Shown: positions 7,135 through 15,879 of the stretch, in pieces
Layout: each line of letters starts with the position of its first letter
Numbering within the stretch: position 1 is the stretch's first letter
Assembly: GCF_013394775.1 (NCBI RefSeq)
Contig: NZ_JABXYT010000002.1
Coordinates: 1-37,860 of the forward strand
Length of the DNA stretch: 37,860 bases
DNA from: Oribacterium sp. oral taxon 102
GTDB taxonomy: Bacteria; Bacillota; Clostridia; Lachnospirales; Lachnospiraceae
Direction: 5' to 3'
Program-made: the position numbers and the translations under genes
The notes under the pieces: model-generated
The model's input: the letters and a program-made list of their open reading frames with translations, nothing else
Told to the model about the DNA's origin: nothing
Databases searched by the model: none

Positions 7135-7995
7135 ATGGCAACGTCGCAGAAATTTGGTGGCAATTGGACGGAGGAGAAGCTGAATATCTTTACCAGCTAT
7201 CTGGACGCATACCTGATTGCACTGCAAAACCAGAAGTTCAAGAAGATTTATATAGACGCCTTTGCTGGAACCGGCGAGATCGAGACCGGCGACGGCGGGC
7301 AGTATCTTGTGGGCTCCGCTAAGCGTGCACTGGCGTCTGAGAAGAAGTTCGATCACTACTATTTTATAGAAGCGGACTCTCAGAAGGCGGGAGAACTTCA
7401 GGATATGATAAACGCCGAGTTCCCGCAGATGAGGCGAATTGTTACGATTTACTGTGGCGATGCGAATGATAAGCTCGCGGAGATTATTAGCAGCATAGAC
7501 TGGAGATATAACAGAGGATTGCTGTTCTTAGACCCATATGCGACGCAGGTAAATTGGACTACGCTTGAAAATGTAGCGCAGACGAAATCGATAGATGTAT
7601 GGTACCTGTTCCCCTTCTCAGCACTTGAACGGATGCTGCCGAAAAACGGAAAGTACGATAAATGGGAGGATTGCATAGATCGATTGCTTGGAGATTCCGG
7701 ATGGCGGGAGGAATTCTATAAGAAAGATCCCCAGATGACGCTTTTTGACCTATTTCCGGAGCCCGGACAGAGCGAGGACGATCGGATGGTTAAGGACGCA
7801 AATCCAGATCACATAAAGGAGTATATCTTCTCTCGGCTTGGGACAATCTTTCCATGCGTGTCAAAGCATGCACGGATTTTCAGGAACAGAAGGAATTCGC
7901 CGATGTTCCTATTCTGCTTTGCCATCGCGAGTGAGAGTCCGAAAGCGCAAGGACTTGCACTGCGGATGGCAGACTACATATTAAAGAACAAGTAG
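7135..7995 (+). CDS. tcmP: TcmP-like protein 2 (286 aa)
   Basis: This is a second TcmP homologue, diverged from the first but with the same landmarks: FGGNWTEEKLNIFTSYLDAY at the N-terminus, KIYIDAFAGTGEIETGDGG (Gly-rich loop after an acidic residue, as in methyltransferase motif I), then YFIEADSQKAGEL, then GLLFLDPYATQVNW (motif IV-like DPY). PQMTLFDLF at residue 200 matches the Q-x-x-L-F clamp-binding pattern. It begins 35 nt after TcmP1 and ends 18 nt before the DUF5131 gene. Having two paralogues side by side is unusual and suggests a heterodimer or two substrates. I chose ATG 7135 (MATSQKFGG); TTG 7126 is possible. Confidence 0.82.
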   Translation: MATSQKFGGNWTEEKLNIFTSYLDAYLIALQNQKFKKIYIDAFAGTGEIETGDGGQYLVGSAKRALASEKKFDHYYFIEADSQKAGELQDMINAEFPQMRRIVTIYCGDANDKLAEIISSIDWRYNRGLLFLDPYATQVNWTTLENVAQTKSIDVWYLFPFSALERMLPKNGKYDKWEDCIDRLLGDSGWREEFYKKDPQMTLFDLFPEPGQSEDDRMVKDANPDHIKEYIFSRLGTIFPCVSKHARIFRNRRNSPMFLFCFAIASESPKAQGLALRMADYILKNK

Positions 7996-8013
7996 GCGGA
8001 GGATGAAAGCACC

Positions 8014-8778
8014 TTGAAGACAATAAAACGAAAATCCATGCTTTATCAAACAGGGGTAGAGTATGGTGACTACACAATGAATCATGTGCAGGGCTGTGCG
8101 CATGGATGTAAATATCCATGTTATGCATTCCTGCTGAAAAAGCGCTTCGGGCAGATTAAGGATTATGAGGGCTGGCTTGAACCGGTGCTCGTTTCAAATA
8201 CGCTTGAATTGCTCGATAAGGAAATTCCAAAACTGAGGGATAAGATTCAGTCTGTCCATCTTTGCTTTACAACAGATCCATTCATGCAAGGATATCCAGA
8301 GGTGTCGCAGATGAGCATTGCGGCCATCCGAAAACTAAACGAGGCGGGTATCAAATGCACGACTCTGACGAAAGGACTGCTACCTATAGAACTTGCTGAG
8401 CTTTCTTCAGAAAATGAACATGGGATCACTCTGATTACTCTGGATGAAGCGTACCGGGAGCAAATGGAGCCGGGTGCCGTTCCCTGTGCAGAACGACTGG
8501 CAGCGTTGAGAGCACTTCACGATGCTGGTTGCAAGACGTGGGTAAGCATGGAGCCGTATCCAACACCGAACATGGTTGAACAGAATCTGCACGAACTACT
8601 TGAGGCGGTATCTTTTACAGATCGGATCATTTTCGGGAGAACGAACTATAGTAAGATAGCAAACGCCTACGAAGGGCATAAGCATTTTTACAATGAGTGT
8701 GCGGCAGAGGTGGTTTCCTTCTGTCAGGAGCACGGCATGGATTATCATATTAAGGAAAAAACAATAACGGAAGAATGA
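8014..8778 (+). CDS. DUF5131/radical-SAM-like three-cysteine protein (254 aa)
   Basis: Residues about 24-38 (NHVQGCAHGCKYPCYAF) carry three cysteines in a C-x3-C-x3-C arrangement followed by Y, like the Fe-S cluster site of radical SAM enzymes (usual C-x3-C-x2-C) and of the Gp37/Gp68/DUF5131 family. Later strands (HLCFTTDPFMQGY, CTTLTKGLLP, TLITLDE, KTWVSMEPYPTPN, DRIIFGRTNYSK) follow the repeating beta-alpha pattern of a partial TIM barrel. Such proteins pair with TcmP. The gene lies between TcmP2 (18 nt) and Mod (9 nt) in one operon. The start is TTG at 8014, behind GGAGG; no in-frame ATG is near. A radical-based nucleic-acid modification is a reasonable guess, but unproven. Confidence 0.8.
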   Translation: MKTIKRKSMLYQTGVEYGDYTMNHVQGCAHGCKYPCYAFLLKKRFGQIKDYEGWLEPVLVSNTLELLDKEIPKLRDKIQSVHLCFTTDPFMQGYPEVSQMSIAAIRKLNEAGIKCTTLTKGLLPIELAELSSENEHGITLITLDEAYREQMEPGAVPCAERLAALRALHDAGCKTWVSMEPYPTPNMVEQNLHELLEAVSFTDRIIFGRTNYSKIANAYEGHKHFYNECAAEVVSFCQEHGMDYHIKEKTITEE

Positions 8779-8787
8779 GGTGGCGTT

Positions 8788-10995
8788 ATGGCTTTATTAC
8801 AAGACCTGATCCAGCAGATTGACGATCCGGCGCTCAAGGAGAGAATCCTGCAGGAGACAGATAAATTACTGAAGCAGAAGAAGTTCGGATTGGTGTTTGA
8901 AGAGCATCTGCCGGAGTGCACGCCGCTTTATGACGTGCCAATTCGTGTCGGCTCCAAGGTCGCGCTGAAGACCGGATATGTGAGCGACATCTATACTGTC
9001 GTAAAGATGGACGGTGATGAGGTACTCTGCGACCGCCGCGAGACACACGAGCAGAAGACCTTCAAGCTGGATGATCTTGTAGTAGTGGCTGAGTTTGGTG
9101 AGCCGATTTACCCGACACTTAAACCTTTGGATACCGTGGAGAACGCTCCGGATAGCGGTCTTTGGCATACGCTGATTGAGGCAGACAATTACCATGCCCT
9201 ACAGCTTTTGGAGTATCTCTACGCAGAAAAGGTGGACTGCATATATATTGATCCGCCATACAATACCGGCGCAAAGGACTGGAAATATAATAACGATTAT
9301 GTGGATAGTTCTGACGCTTATCGCCATAGCAAATGGCTCTCCATGATGGAGAAGCGTCTGAAGCTCGCAAAGAAACTGTTGAATCCACAAGACTCTGTAT
9401 TACTCGTCACTATTGATGAGAAGGAGTATTTGCATCTTGGGTGCTTGCTCGAAGAAATGTTCCCTGATGCACGTATTCAGATGATATCAACTCTTACAAA
9501 TTCGAGAGGCGTGGCACGAGATAATGGCTTTGCACGTGTCGATGAATACATTTTTGTTATTCAGTTTGGAAGTTCAAAGGTTAATAGACTGCCTCTAAGC
9601 GATGAGTGGCGTGTAAATGTCAATGAAAACGATACAAGGGTTACACACCTTCGCTGGTCTATGCTGATAAGATCTGGATCAAATTATTTGCGAAAAGATA
9701 GCGTAAATCAGTTCTATCCCATTTTTGTTTTTAATGACGGGAAGAAGATTCATTCCGTCGGAGAACCTTATTATGGAACGAACCGTGAGGAGGTTGTAGC
9801 GCCAGAAGGAACCTTTGCAGTATGGCCTCTTCGCAGAGACGGAGAAGAAGGAAACTGGCAGATTGCAAATACTAATTTGCGTGAGCTAATTAAGCAAGGT
9901 TTTGTAATGCTCGGCAAGAAGAAGGATAACAGCATTCCGGTCTATTATCTAAAAAAAGGTGAAATTGCTAAAGTAACGTCAGGGGTTTATGAGATTACAG
10001 GATATCGCGAAGATGGCTCTATAATTTCAGATACCGAAGTGCGCTCTCTTGTTACGGGAACACAGTGGCGGATTGGGTCACACGATGCAAGTACTGGCGG
10101 GACAAACCTTCTTAAATCGTTCTTTGGAACAAGTAGATTCACATTCCCAAAGTCGATATATGCAGTTCATGATACTATTCGTTTCTTCTTGGCAAATAAA
10201 CCGAACGCTCTTGTTGTTGACTTTTTTGCGGGATCTGGAACGACGCTTCATGCTGTCAATTTGCTTAATGCGGTTGATGATGGAAATAGAAGATGCATTT
10301 TAGTCACAAACAACGAAGTCTCAGTAGATGAGGCAAAAGAGCTGACACAGAAGGGACTGAAGCCCGGTGATCCCCAGTGGGATTCCCTTGGAATTGCTCG
10401 GCATGTGACATGGCCTCGTACTGTGGCCAGCATGACAGGCCGAGATATCGAGGGAAAACCTTTAGAGGGTTACTATGGATTTGAGAGTGACTGCTATGAA
10501 GTAGATGAATCCATAGCTGTTGTATCGAAAACCACAGGGAAGCCGACAAAGGCAACTGTTTATCGTAAAGGTAAAAGGCAGATGTATCCAGAACTTTGTG
10601 AGATAAAAATGGCTGATGGATTTAAGGCAAACGCAGCCTTCTTCAAATTGAGCTTCCTCGACAAGACTTCCGTAGCTCTTGGCAGACAGTTCAGAGAGCT
10701 CCTTCCGGTGCTCTGGATGAAGGGCGGAGCTGTTGGCAAGTGTCCGGCTCTTGAAAACGATGATCTTCCGAACATGCTAATTTTGCCACAGAACAAGATG
10801 GGTGTTTTGGTAGATGAAATATATTATTCCGAGTTCGATGCGGAGTTAAGTCAGCATCCGGAAATCCAGACAGTTTTCATTGTGACGGATTCAGAAACAG
10901 CATACCGGTCGATGATCCGTACTTATGATGGCAAAAACTGCTATCAACTTTATAGGGACTATCTGGATAATTTCAGAATCAATACGGGGAGGTAA
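8788..10995 (+). CDS. mod: Type III-like site-specific DNA methyltransferase Mod (735 aa)
   Basis: The catalytic motif D155-P-P-Y158 (YIDPPYNTG) precedes the SAM-binding motif D478-F-F-A-G-S-G-T-T, the beta-class order of type III Mod proteins that methylate adenine N6 (or cytosine N4). Further family landmarks are KWLSMMEKRLKLAKKLL and LLVTIDEKEYLHL. Residues 1-110 are an N-terminal extension. Residues about 240-420 between the two motifs are the target-recognition region; its DNA is visibly more AT-rich and its codons differ from the flanks, as expected for a swapped specificity domain. It is 2 nt from the Res-like gene. It provides the host-protecting methylation of the pair. Confidence 0.9.
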   Translation: MALLQDLIQQIDDPALKERILQETDKLLKQKKFGLVFEEHLPECTPLYDVPIRVGSKVALKTGYVSDIYTVVKMDGDEVLCDRRETHEQKTFKLDDLVVVAEFGEPIYPTLKPLDTVENAPDSGLWHTLIEADNYHALQLLEYLYAEKVDCIYIDPPYNTGAKDWKYNNDYVDSSDAYRHSKWLSMMEKRLKLAKKLLNPQDSVLLVTIDEKEYLHLGCLLEEMFPDARIQMISTLTNSRGVARDNGFARVDEYIFVIQFGSSKVNRLPLSDEWRVNVNENDTRVTHLRWSMLIRSGSNYLRKDSVNQFYPIFVFNDGKKIHSVGEPYYGTNREEVVAPEGTFAVWPLRRDGEEGNWQIANTNLRELIKQGFVMLGKKKDNSIPVYYLKKGEIAKVTSGVYEITGYREDGSIISDTEVRSLVTGTQWRIGSHDASTGGTNLLKSFFGTSRFTFPKSIYAVHDTIRFFLANKPNALVVDFFAGSGTTLHAVNLLNAVDDGNRRCILVTNNEVSVDEAKELTQKGLKPGDPQWDSLGIARHVTWPRTVASMTGRDIEGKPLEGYYGFESDCYEVDESIAVVSKTTGKPTKATVYRKGKRQMYPELCEIKMADGFKANAAFFKLSFLDKTSVALGRQFRELLPVLWMKGGAVGKCPALENDDLPNMLILPQNKMGVLVDEIYYSEFDAELSQHPEIQTVFIVTDSETAYRSMIRTYDGKNCYQLYRDYLDNFRINTGR

Positions 10996-10997
10996 GC

Positions 10998-13877
10998 ATG
11001 AAAGTAGAATTATTCCCATTTCAGAAAAGAGCGCTTGTTGATATCCGCATGAAGACGGCGGAGGCAATGGGCAGTTATCATAGAACACATGCGCCACAGG
11101 TGGTTTCTTTCACTGCACCGACCGGAGCTGGAAAGACCATCATCATGTCTGCGATGATTGAGTCTATTCTTTTCGGCGATGAACAATATATGGAGCAGCC
11201 GGATGCAATCATCGTTTGGCTTTCAGACTCTCCACAGTTGAATGAGCAGTCTAAGATGAAGATAGATTCTAAGGCTGATAAAATCCGTCTTTCACAGTGT
11301 GTAACGGTGGCAGAGGACTCTTTTGACAAAGAGAACTTCGAGGACGGACATATTTATTTCTTAAATACGCAAAAGCTCTCTGTTACATCGAAGCTAACGA
11401 AAAATGGAGATGGCAGGACTTATACAATTTGGCAGACGATTGCAAATACTGTTCGGGAGAAGAGCGACAGGCTGTACTTTATTATCGATGAAGCGCACAG
11501 AGGTATGCAGGGACGTGAGGCCAGTAAGGCCACCACGATCATGCAGAAGTTCATTAAGGGTAGTGATGAGGACGGAATTCCGCCCATGCCTGTTGTCATA
11601 GGCATGTCTGCTACTACACAGAGGTTCAATACACTGGTCGAAGGCACATCCTCTACAATTCACAAGTCTATCGTGACGGCGGATGAGGTGCGAGCTTCTG
11701 GGCTTTTGAAGGATAGAATCATTATCACCTATCCGGAGGAAGGCACAGTCAATAATGATATGGCCATTTTGCAAGCTGCTGCAGATGATTGGAAAGAAAA
11801 GTGGGAGCATTGGACGCAGTATTGCTTTGAACAGCATTACGCCTATGTGAATCCAATCCTAATCATTCAGGTTTTAAATGGAACCGGTGATGCTTTGACG
11901 GATACCAATCTGGACGACTGTATTGCAAAGATCGAGGAACGTACCGGCTTTAAGCTGGAAAGTGGACAGGTAGTTCATACCTTCGGTGGCACGACGGCCA
12001 CATTAACTGCTAATGGACTCGATGTGTGTTATGAGGAACCATCCAATATTGCTGAGGATAGAAATATCCGCGTGGTATTCTTCAAAGAGAATCTTTCTAC
12101 TGGATGGGATTGCCCGCGAGCAGAGACCATGATGTCCTTTAAACACGCTAATGATGCTACATACATTGCGCAGCTTCTCGGCCGAATGGTAAGAACGCCG
12201 ATGCAGATGCATATTCAGGTGGATGATGTTTTGAACGACGTGCATCTCTATTTGCCGTACTTCAATGAGAATACTGTCAAAGACGTTGTGGAAGCCTTGC
12301 AGAGCACAGAAGGTGGAGACATTCCGACCGATATTTATGGTGAGTCTTTGTCCGGAAAGAAATTTGAAACGCTGACTGTTAGACCAAAGAAGAAAAAGGA
12401 AGAGCAGCAGATGCCGGGACAGCTGACTCTATTTGAGGTGTTCTCTGGGCAGAGCGCAGACAAACAGCAGTCGGCTGGACCAATAGAGTCAGCTAGCGAT
12501 ATGATTCCGATACAAATGCCTCAAGCCACTGATAGACAAGCGCAGCAAGCAGAAACGGCGGAACAGAGCCAGATTCAGTCGAGCACAAATACAAAAGCTT
12601 CTGTTCAGTCTGCACCAGTCACACCACAGTCTTCTGGTTTGGAAACGTCATCCGAAACTGGCACTGTGGAAAGTTATCAGGCAAAACAGGCAGAAACGCC
12701 TGAAGAGGAAGATCTGTTTGACCGTGAAGAAGTTATGAAATTTATTAATGATGCTGGTCTGCTTTCTTATAATGTTAAAGCACTTCGGATCAATAACTAC
12801 CTGAAATCTTTGTACAGGATGGCCCACCTTCTTACAATGTCCAGATTGCATCGTGAGGCGATCCGGGAGGTTCAGGATGAGATTGTTGAGATGATCCACA
12901 GCTATGTGGAAGGCCTCAAGGCAGATGGAAAATATGATGATCTTGTTCAGCAGGTCAAGCAGTTCAAGTTGGCAACTCAGATTTTCGATGCTTTTGGAGA
13001 AACCGTGGATAATTATTCAGTGCATGATTTGTTCACAACGACAGATACTGATATTGAACGGCAATTCCAGATTGCCGACGTTAAGCTGGGTCGAGAAGGT
13101 ATCGGTATGGCCTATGGAAACAAGTACATGGATTTGCCTGATCTGACATCATTTAAAGTCGATGTTATCCTTTTCGTAGCAGATGAAGAGTGTATGAATC
13201 GATTGCATTCCTATGCGGAGGCACGCTTTCATGGACTGAATGACGATTATCGTAGATATATTGCAACTATAGACTCAGAGAAAATCCGTAAAGAGTATGA
13301 CAGCATTGTTTCTGATGGCGATCCAGTGAGTAAGCACAATTTCCGTTTGCCGGAGACAATTCAGGTACCACATGAATTGGGAGGAAAAGAATACAGGGAT
13401 CATCTCTTCGTCAGTGATATAACCGGTGTTGCAACTATGAAGTTGAATACATGGGAAGCCGGGGTTATTGAAGAGGAAGAAAAACGAGGGGATTTTGTAT
13501 GCTGGATTCGTAATCCTTCTAGAGGATCGTGGGGGCTTTGTATCCCTTATGAAATTAATGGTGAAATAAAGCCGACTTATCCAGATTTTATAGTAGTAAG
13601 AAAAGACAGTGTACAAGGTTATGTTGTTGATATTCTTGAACCACACAATCCTGATTTCAAGGATAATCTTGGAAAAGCAAAGGGATTTGCAGAGTATGCA
13701 AAGCAGAATCCGGGGGTGGGAAAAATTCAGCTTATTCGTATGAGCAAAGATGCTGCTGGAAACCCAAAGTTCAAGAGATTAGATATGTCTAAGACGGCCA
13801 TCCGCGATAAAGTTATTCATGCAATAAATACGGATGAACTTGACCATATCTTTGACACCGATGGAGTTATTGAGTAA
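10998..13877 (+). CDS. res: Type III-like restriction helicase-nuclease Res (959 aa)
   Basis: SF2 helicase motifs are clear: Walker A P41-T-G-A-G-K-T47, DEAH box D164-E-A-H167, SATTQRF (motif III) and LLGRMVRTPM (motif VI). The C-terminus has a PD-(D/E)XK-like nuclease site, YPDFIVV (D863) then VVDILEPH (D878), where the usual lysine is replaced by Leu. I recall similar DxLEPH motifs in related helicases, so this may be a family variant and not a loss of activity. Residues about 460-570 are a low-complexity Gln/Ser/Thr/Glu linker that contains QLTLF at 475, a clamp-binding-type motif. It is the last gene of the operon proper. It should cleave DNA after ATP-driven movement from unmodified sites. 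Confidence 0.87.
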   Translation: MKVELFPFQKRALVDIRMKTAEAMGSYHRTHAPQVVSFTAPTGAGKTIIMSAMIESILFGDEQYMEQPDAIIVWLSDSPQLNEQSKMKIDSKADKIRLSQCVTVAEDSFDKENFEDGHIYFLNTQKLSVTSKLTKNGDGRTYTIWQTIANTVREKSDRLYFIIDEAHRGMQGREASKATTIMQKFIKGSDEDGIPPMPVVIGMSATTQRFNTLVEGTSSTIHKSIVTADEVRASGLLKDRIIITYPEEGTVNNDMAILQAAADDWKEKWEHWTQYCFEQHYAYVNPILIIQVLNGTGDALTDTNLDDCIAKIEERTGFKLESGQVVHTFGGTTATLTANGLDVCYEEPSNIAEDRNIRVVFFKENLSTGWDCPRAETMMSFKHANDATYIAQLLGRMVRTPMQMHIQVDDVLNDVHLYLPYFNENTVKDVVEALQSTEGGDIPTDIYGESLSGKKFETLTVRPKKKKEEQQMPGQLTLFEVFSGQSADKQQSAGPIESASDMIPIQMPQATDRQAQQAETAEQSQIQSSTNTKASVQSAPVTPQSSGLETSSETGTVESYQAKQAETPEEEDLFDREEVMKFINDAGLLSYNVKALRINNYLKSLYRMAHLLTMSRLHREAIREVQDEIVEMIHSYVEGLKADGKYDDLVQQVKQFKLATQIFDAFGETVDNYSVHDLFTTTDTDIERQFQIADVKLGREGIGMAYGNKYMDLPDLTSFKVDVILFVADEECMNRLHSYAEARFHGLNDDYRRYIATIDSEKIRKEYDSIVSDGDPVSKHNFRLPETIQVPHELGGKEYRDHLFVSDITGVATMKLNTWEAGVIEEEEKRGDFVCWIRNPSRGSWGLCIPYEINGEIKPTYPDFIVVRKDSVQGYVVDILEPHNPDFKDNLGKAKGFAEYAKQNPGVGKIQLIRMSKDAAGNPKFKRLDMSKTAIRDKVIHAINTDELDHIFDTDGVIE

Positions 13878-13892
13878 AGGAGAAATTTCATT

Positions 13893-14152
13893 ATGACAAG
13901 TGAGTTGCAGCCATTGTTGCAGCTCTTACACAATAGATTATTCCAGATACTGGACTATCAGTGTGGTTAGGCATGGTTGCAACAGTTGGCAAATATTTAG
14001 GGTGGCCTTGTAAATCTTTAGTCTGATCAGTAATATTCATTAAAACGACGATGATTATGATGTGTTTGTGGCCTTCGAAGCCATTTGCATGACCTATGTA
14101 GTCATAAGAAAAAGTGTTGAATCTAGTGATTTGAAGAAGGGAGGCATTCTAT
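13893..14152 (+). other. Gap after res with a 25-codon ORF (possible gene remnant)
   Basis: An ATG at 13893 behind AAGGAG opens a 25-codon frame (MTSELQPLLQLLHNRLF start) that stops at 13970. The ribosome site and operon-like spacing (15 nt after res) suggest the start of a gene that has since been cut or stopped. The remaining 180 bp show no convincing frame, promoter or hairpin. Confidence 0.35.
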
Positions 14153-15187
14153 TTGGCAAAGAAAAAAGATGAAATAACCATCCGCTCCAGCGCGGCGGAA
14201 TATCTGACCTATGTTGCCTCAGTGGGAGATCAGCAGGACAGCATTGAGATGCGCTACGAGGATGAAAATATATGGCTGACACAGAAGATGATGGCCTCTT
14301 TGTATGATGTGGATGTTCGGACCATAAACTATCATGTCAAGAAAATATTCAGTGATAGTGAGTTGCAGGAGGATTCAGTTATCCGAAAATTTCGGATAAC
14401 TGCCGCAGATGGAAAAAGCTATAGCACAAATCACTACTCCCTGGAGATGATCATTGCCGTAGGGTTCAAGGTCAATTCCGAGCGGGCCGTACAGTTCCGT
14501 AAATGGGTAAACCAGATCGCCAAGGACTACACCATCAAAGGCTGGGTCATGGATGATGAACGGCTGAAACGAGGAACGTATCTGACAGAAAAGTATTTCG
14601 ATGAGCAATTAGAGCGCATTCGAGAGATTCGTGCCAGCGAAAGAAAGTTCTATCAGAAGATCACTGACTTGTATGCGACAGCCATTGACTATGATAAAAA
14701 TTCTGCAACGACGAGAAGATTCTATGCGACCGTTCAGAATAAAATGCATTACGCAGTGCATGGGCATACAGCAGCTGAGCTGATCGTGGAAAGAGCCGAT
14801 CACACAAAAGAGCATATGGGATTAACCACCTGGGCAGATGCACCGGAAGGAAAGATTAAGAAAAGCGATGTTACAGTTGCTAAGAATTATCTAAGCCAGG
14901 ATGAAATGAAGCAGCTGAATCGTATGGTTACGGCATATTTGGATTTTGCTGAAAACATGACATTGCGGCATATTCCACTTACGATGCAGGATTGGGAGAA
15001 AAGACTCAACAGCTTCATCGAAATGTTTGATTATGGCATTTTACAGGACGCAGGCAAGGTGTCCGCAGAAATTGCAAAGCTTCATGCTGAGACAGAATTT
15101 GAAAAATACCGTGTGATTCAGGATAGATTGTTCATGTCTGATTTTGATAAGTATCTGCTGGAATTGGAAGAAAACACAAAGAAATAA
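14153..15187 (+). CDS. rhuM: RhuM family protein (344 aa)
   Basis: I recognise the RhuM family from the N-terminal block IEMRYEDENIWLTQKMMASL, then VRTINYHVKKIFSDSEL, then NHYSLEMIIAVGFKVNSERA and FRKWVNQIAKDYTIKGW, and the C-terminal HYAVHGHTAAELI, then DFAENMTLRHIP. The first 110 residues look like a DNA-binding (KilA-N/Bro-like) domain. The length matches the family (about 330-350 aa). RhuM is annotated as a virulence protein, but the genes are common in restriction islands and mobile elements and their biochemical role is unknown. The start is TTG at 14153, 8 nt after GGGAGG. It lies downstream of the Mod/Res operon on the same strand and is probably part of the same defence island. Confidence 0.88.
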   Translation: MAKKKDEITIRSSAAEYLTYVASVGDQQDSIEMRYEDENIWLTQKMMASLYDVDVRTINYHVKKIFSDSELQEDSVIRKFRITAADGKSYSTNHYSLEMIIAVGFKVNSERAVQFRKWVNQIAKDYTIKGWVMDDERLKRGTYLTEKYFDEQLERIREIRASERKFYQKITDLYATAIDYDKNSATTRRFYATVQNKMHYAVHGHTAAELIVERADHTKEHMGLTTWADAPEGKIKKSDVTVAKNYLSQDEMKQLNRMVTAYLDFAENMTLRHIPLTMQDWEKRLNSFIEMFDYGILQDAGKVSAEIAKLHAETEFEKYRVIQDRLFMSDFDKYLLELEENTKK

Positions 15188-15879
15188 GGACCGGATGCCA
15201 GGTCGAGACGGTGAAATCCGGCAACTCAACTCCCTGCGAGTGTATGACCAATCAGCGGTCAGAGCGGATGGATTGTGTAGAACTTGAGCGGCTTTCACTG
15301 TCTCAACTGTCGAGACAATGGCAGGGAGCAGCAGTGTAAAATTGCCTTGCATTATATAGATAGCAAAGGCCTTATACAGACTTGTTCCCATAGACTTCAA
15401 TGGTCAAGACCTTGATTTGAATGTCAATTTTGTCACAGATTGTATCTGTTTGAAGCTGTGAATGCGCGATATCAGAGGTGTGGACTTGTTCCCGTTTTGA
15501 CAGGATATGTTTCCGCGAACGGGAACAGAACCTGACATCAATCAGAAGGTATCGTGCCATGTGGAGACGGTAGTTTTGATGTCAAGGAAAGATAAATAAG
15601 AGCCAGAAAGTGGCGTATTTCCGGGCTTTTTCGGAAGTTTGGATTTGAAGCCAGACTTCTGAAAAAGCTCGGTTTTCTTATATTGAAACATATCTACTGC
15701 AAAAAGTGTGTCAGGTTGTGACCTCGGATTAGATGTCACAATTTGAGACAGTGGATTAGATGTCAGGCATTTTGAGATGATTTTTGGAAAATGAAAACGG
15801 ATGACAACTAATCCGGCAACTCGACCATTTTGGGTGTTTGCAGGCAGTGGAATAGATATTAAGAATTGGAGGCGTATTT
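15188..15879 (+). other. 692-bp noncoding gap with short repeats
   Basis: I see no supported gene. The stretch carries short repeated words: GGATTAGATGTCA twice within 50 bp (about 15725 and 15751), AATCCGGCAACTC twice (about 15213 and 15810), and GAGACGGT twice (about 15206 and 15565). An inverted repeat TGTTCCCGTT (15487..15496) with AACGGGAACA (15518..15527) could form a hairpin. It separates the Mod/Res/RhuM block from the more AT-rich SRA/NUDIX/HEPN block and may be debris from rearrangement or an attachment or regulatory region. Confidence 0.5.

Noticed and set aside
15206..15860. Possible CRISPR-like repeat array in the cargo gap
   Set aside because: The repeated words are short, occur only twice each and have irregular spacing; no cas genes are present.
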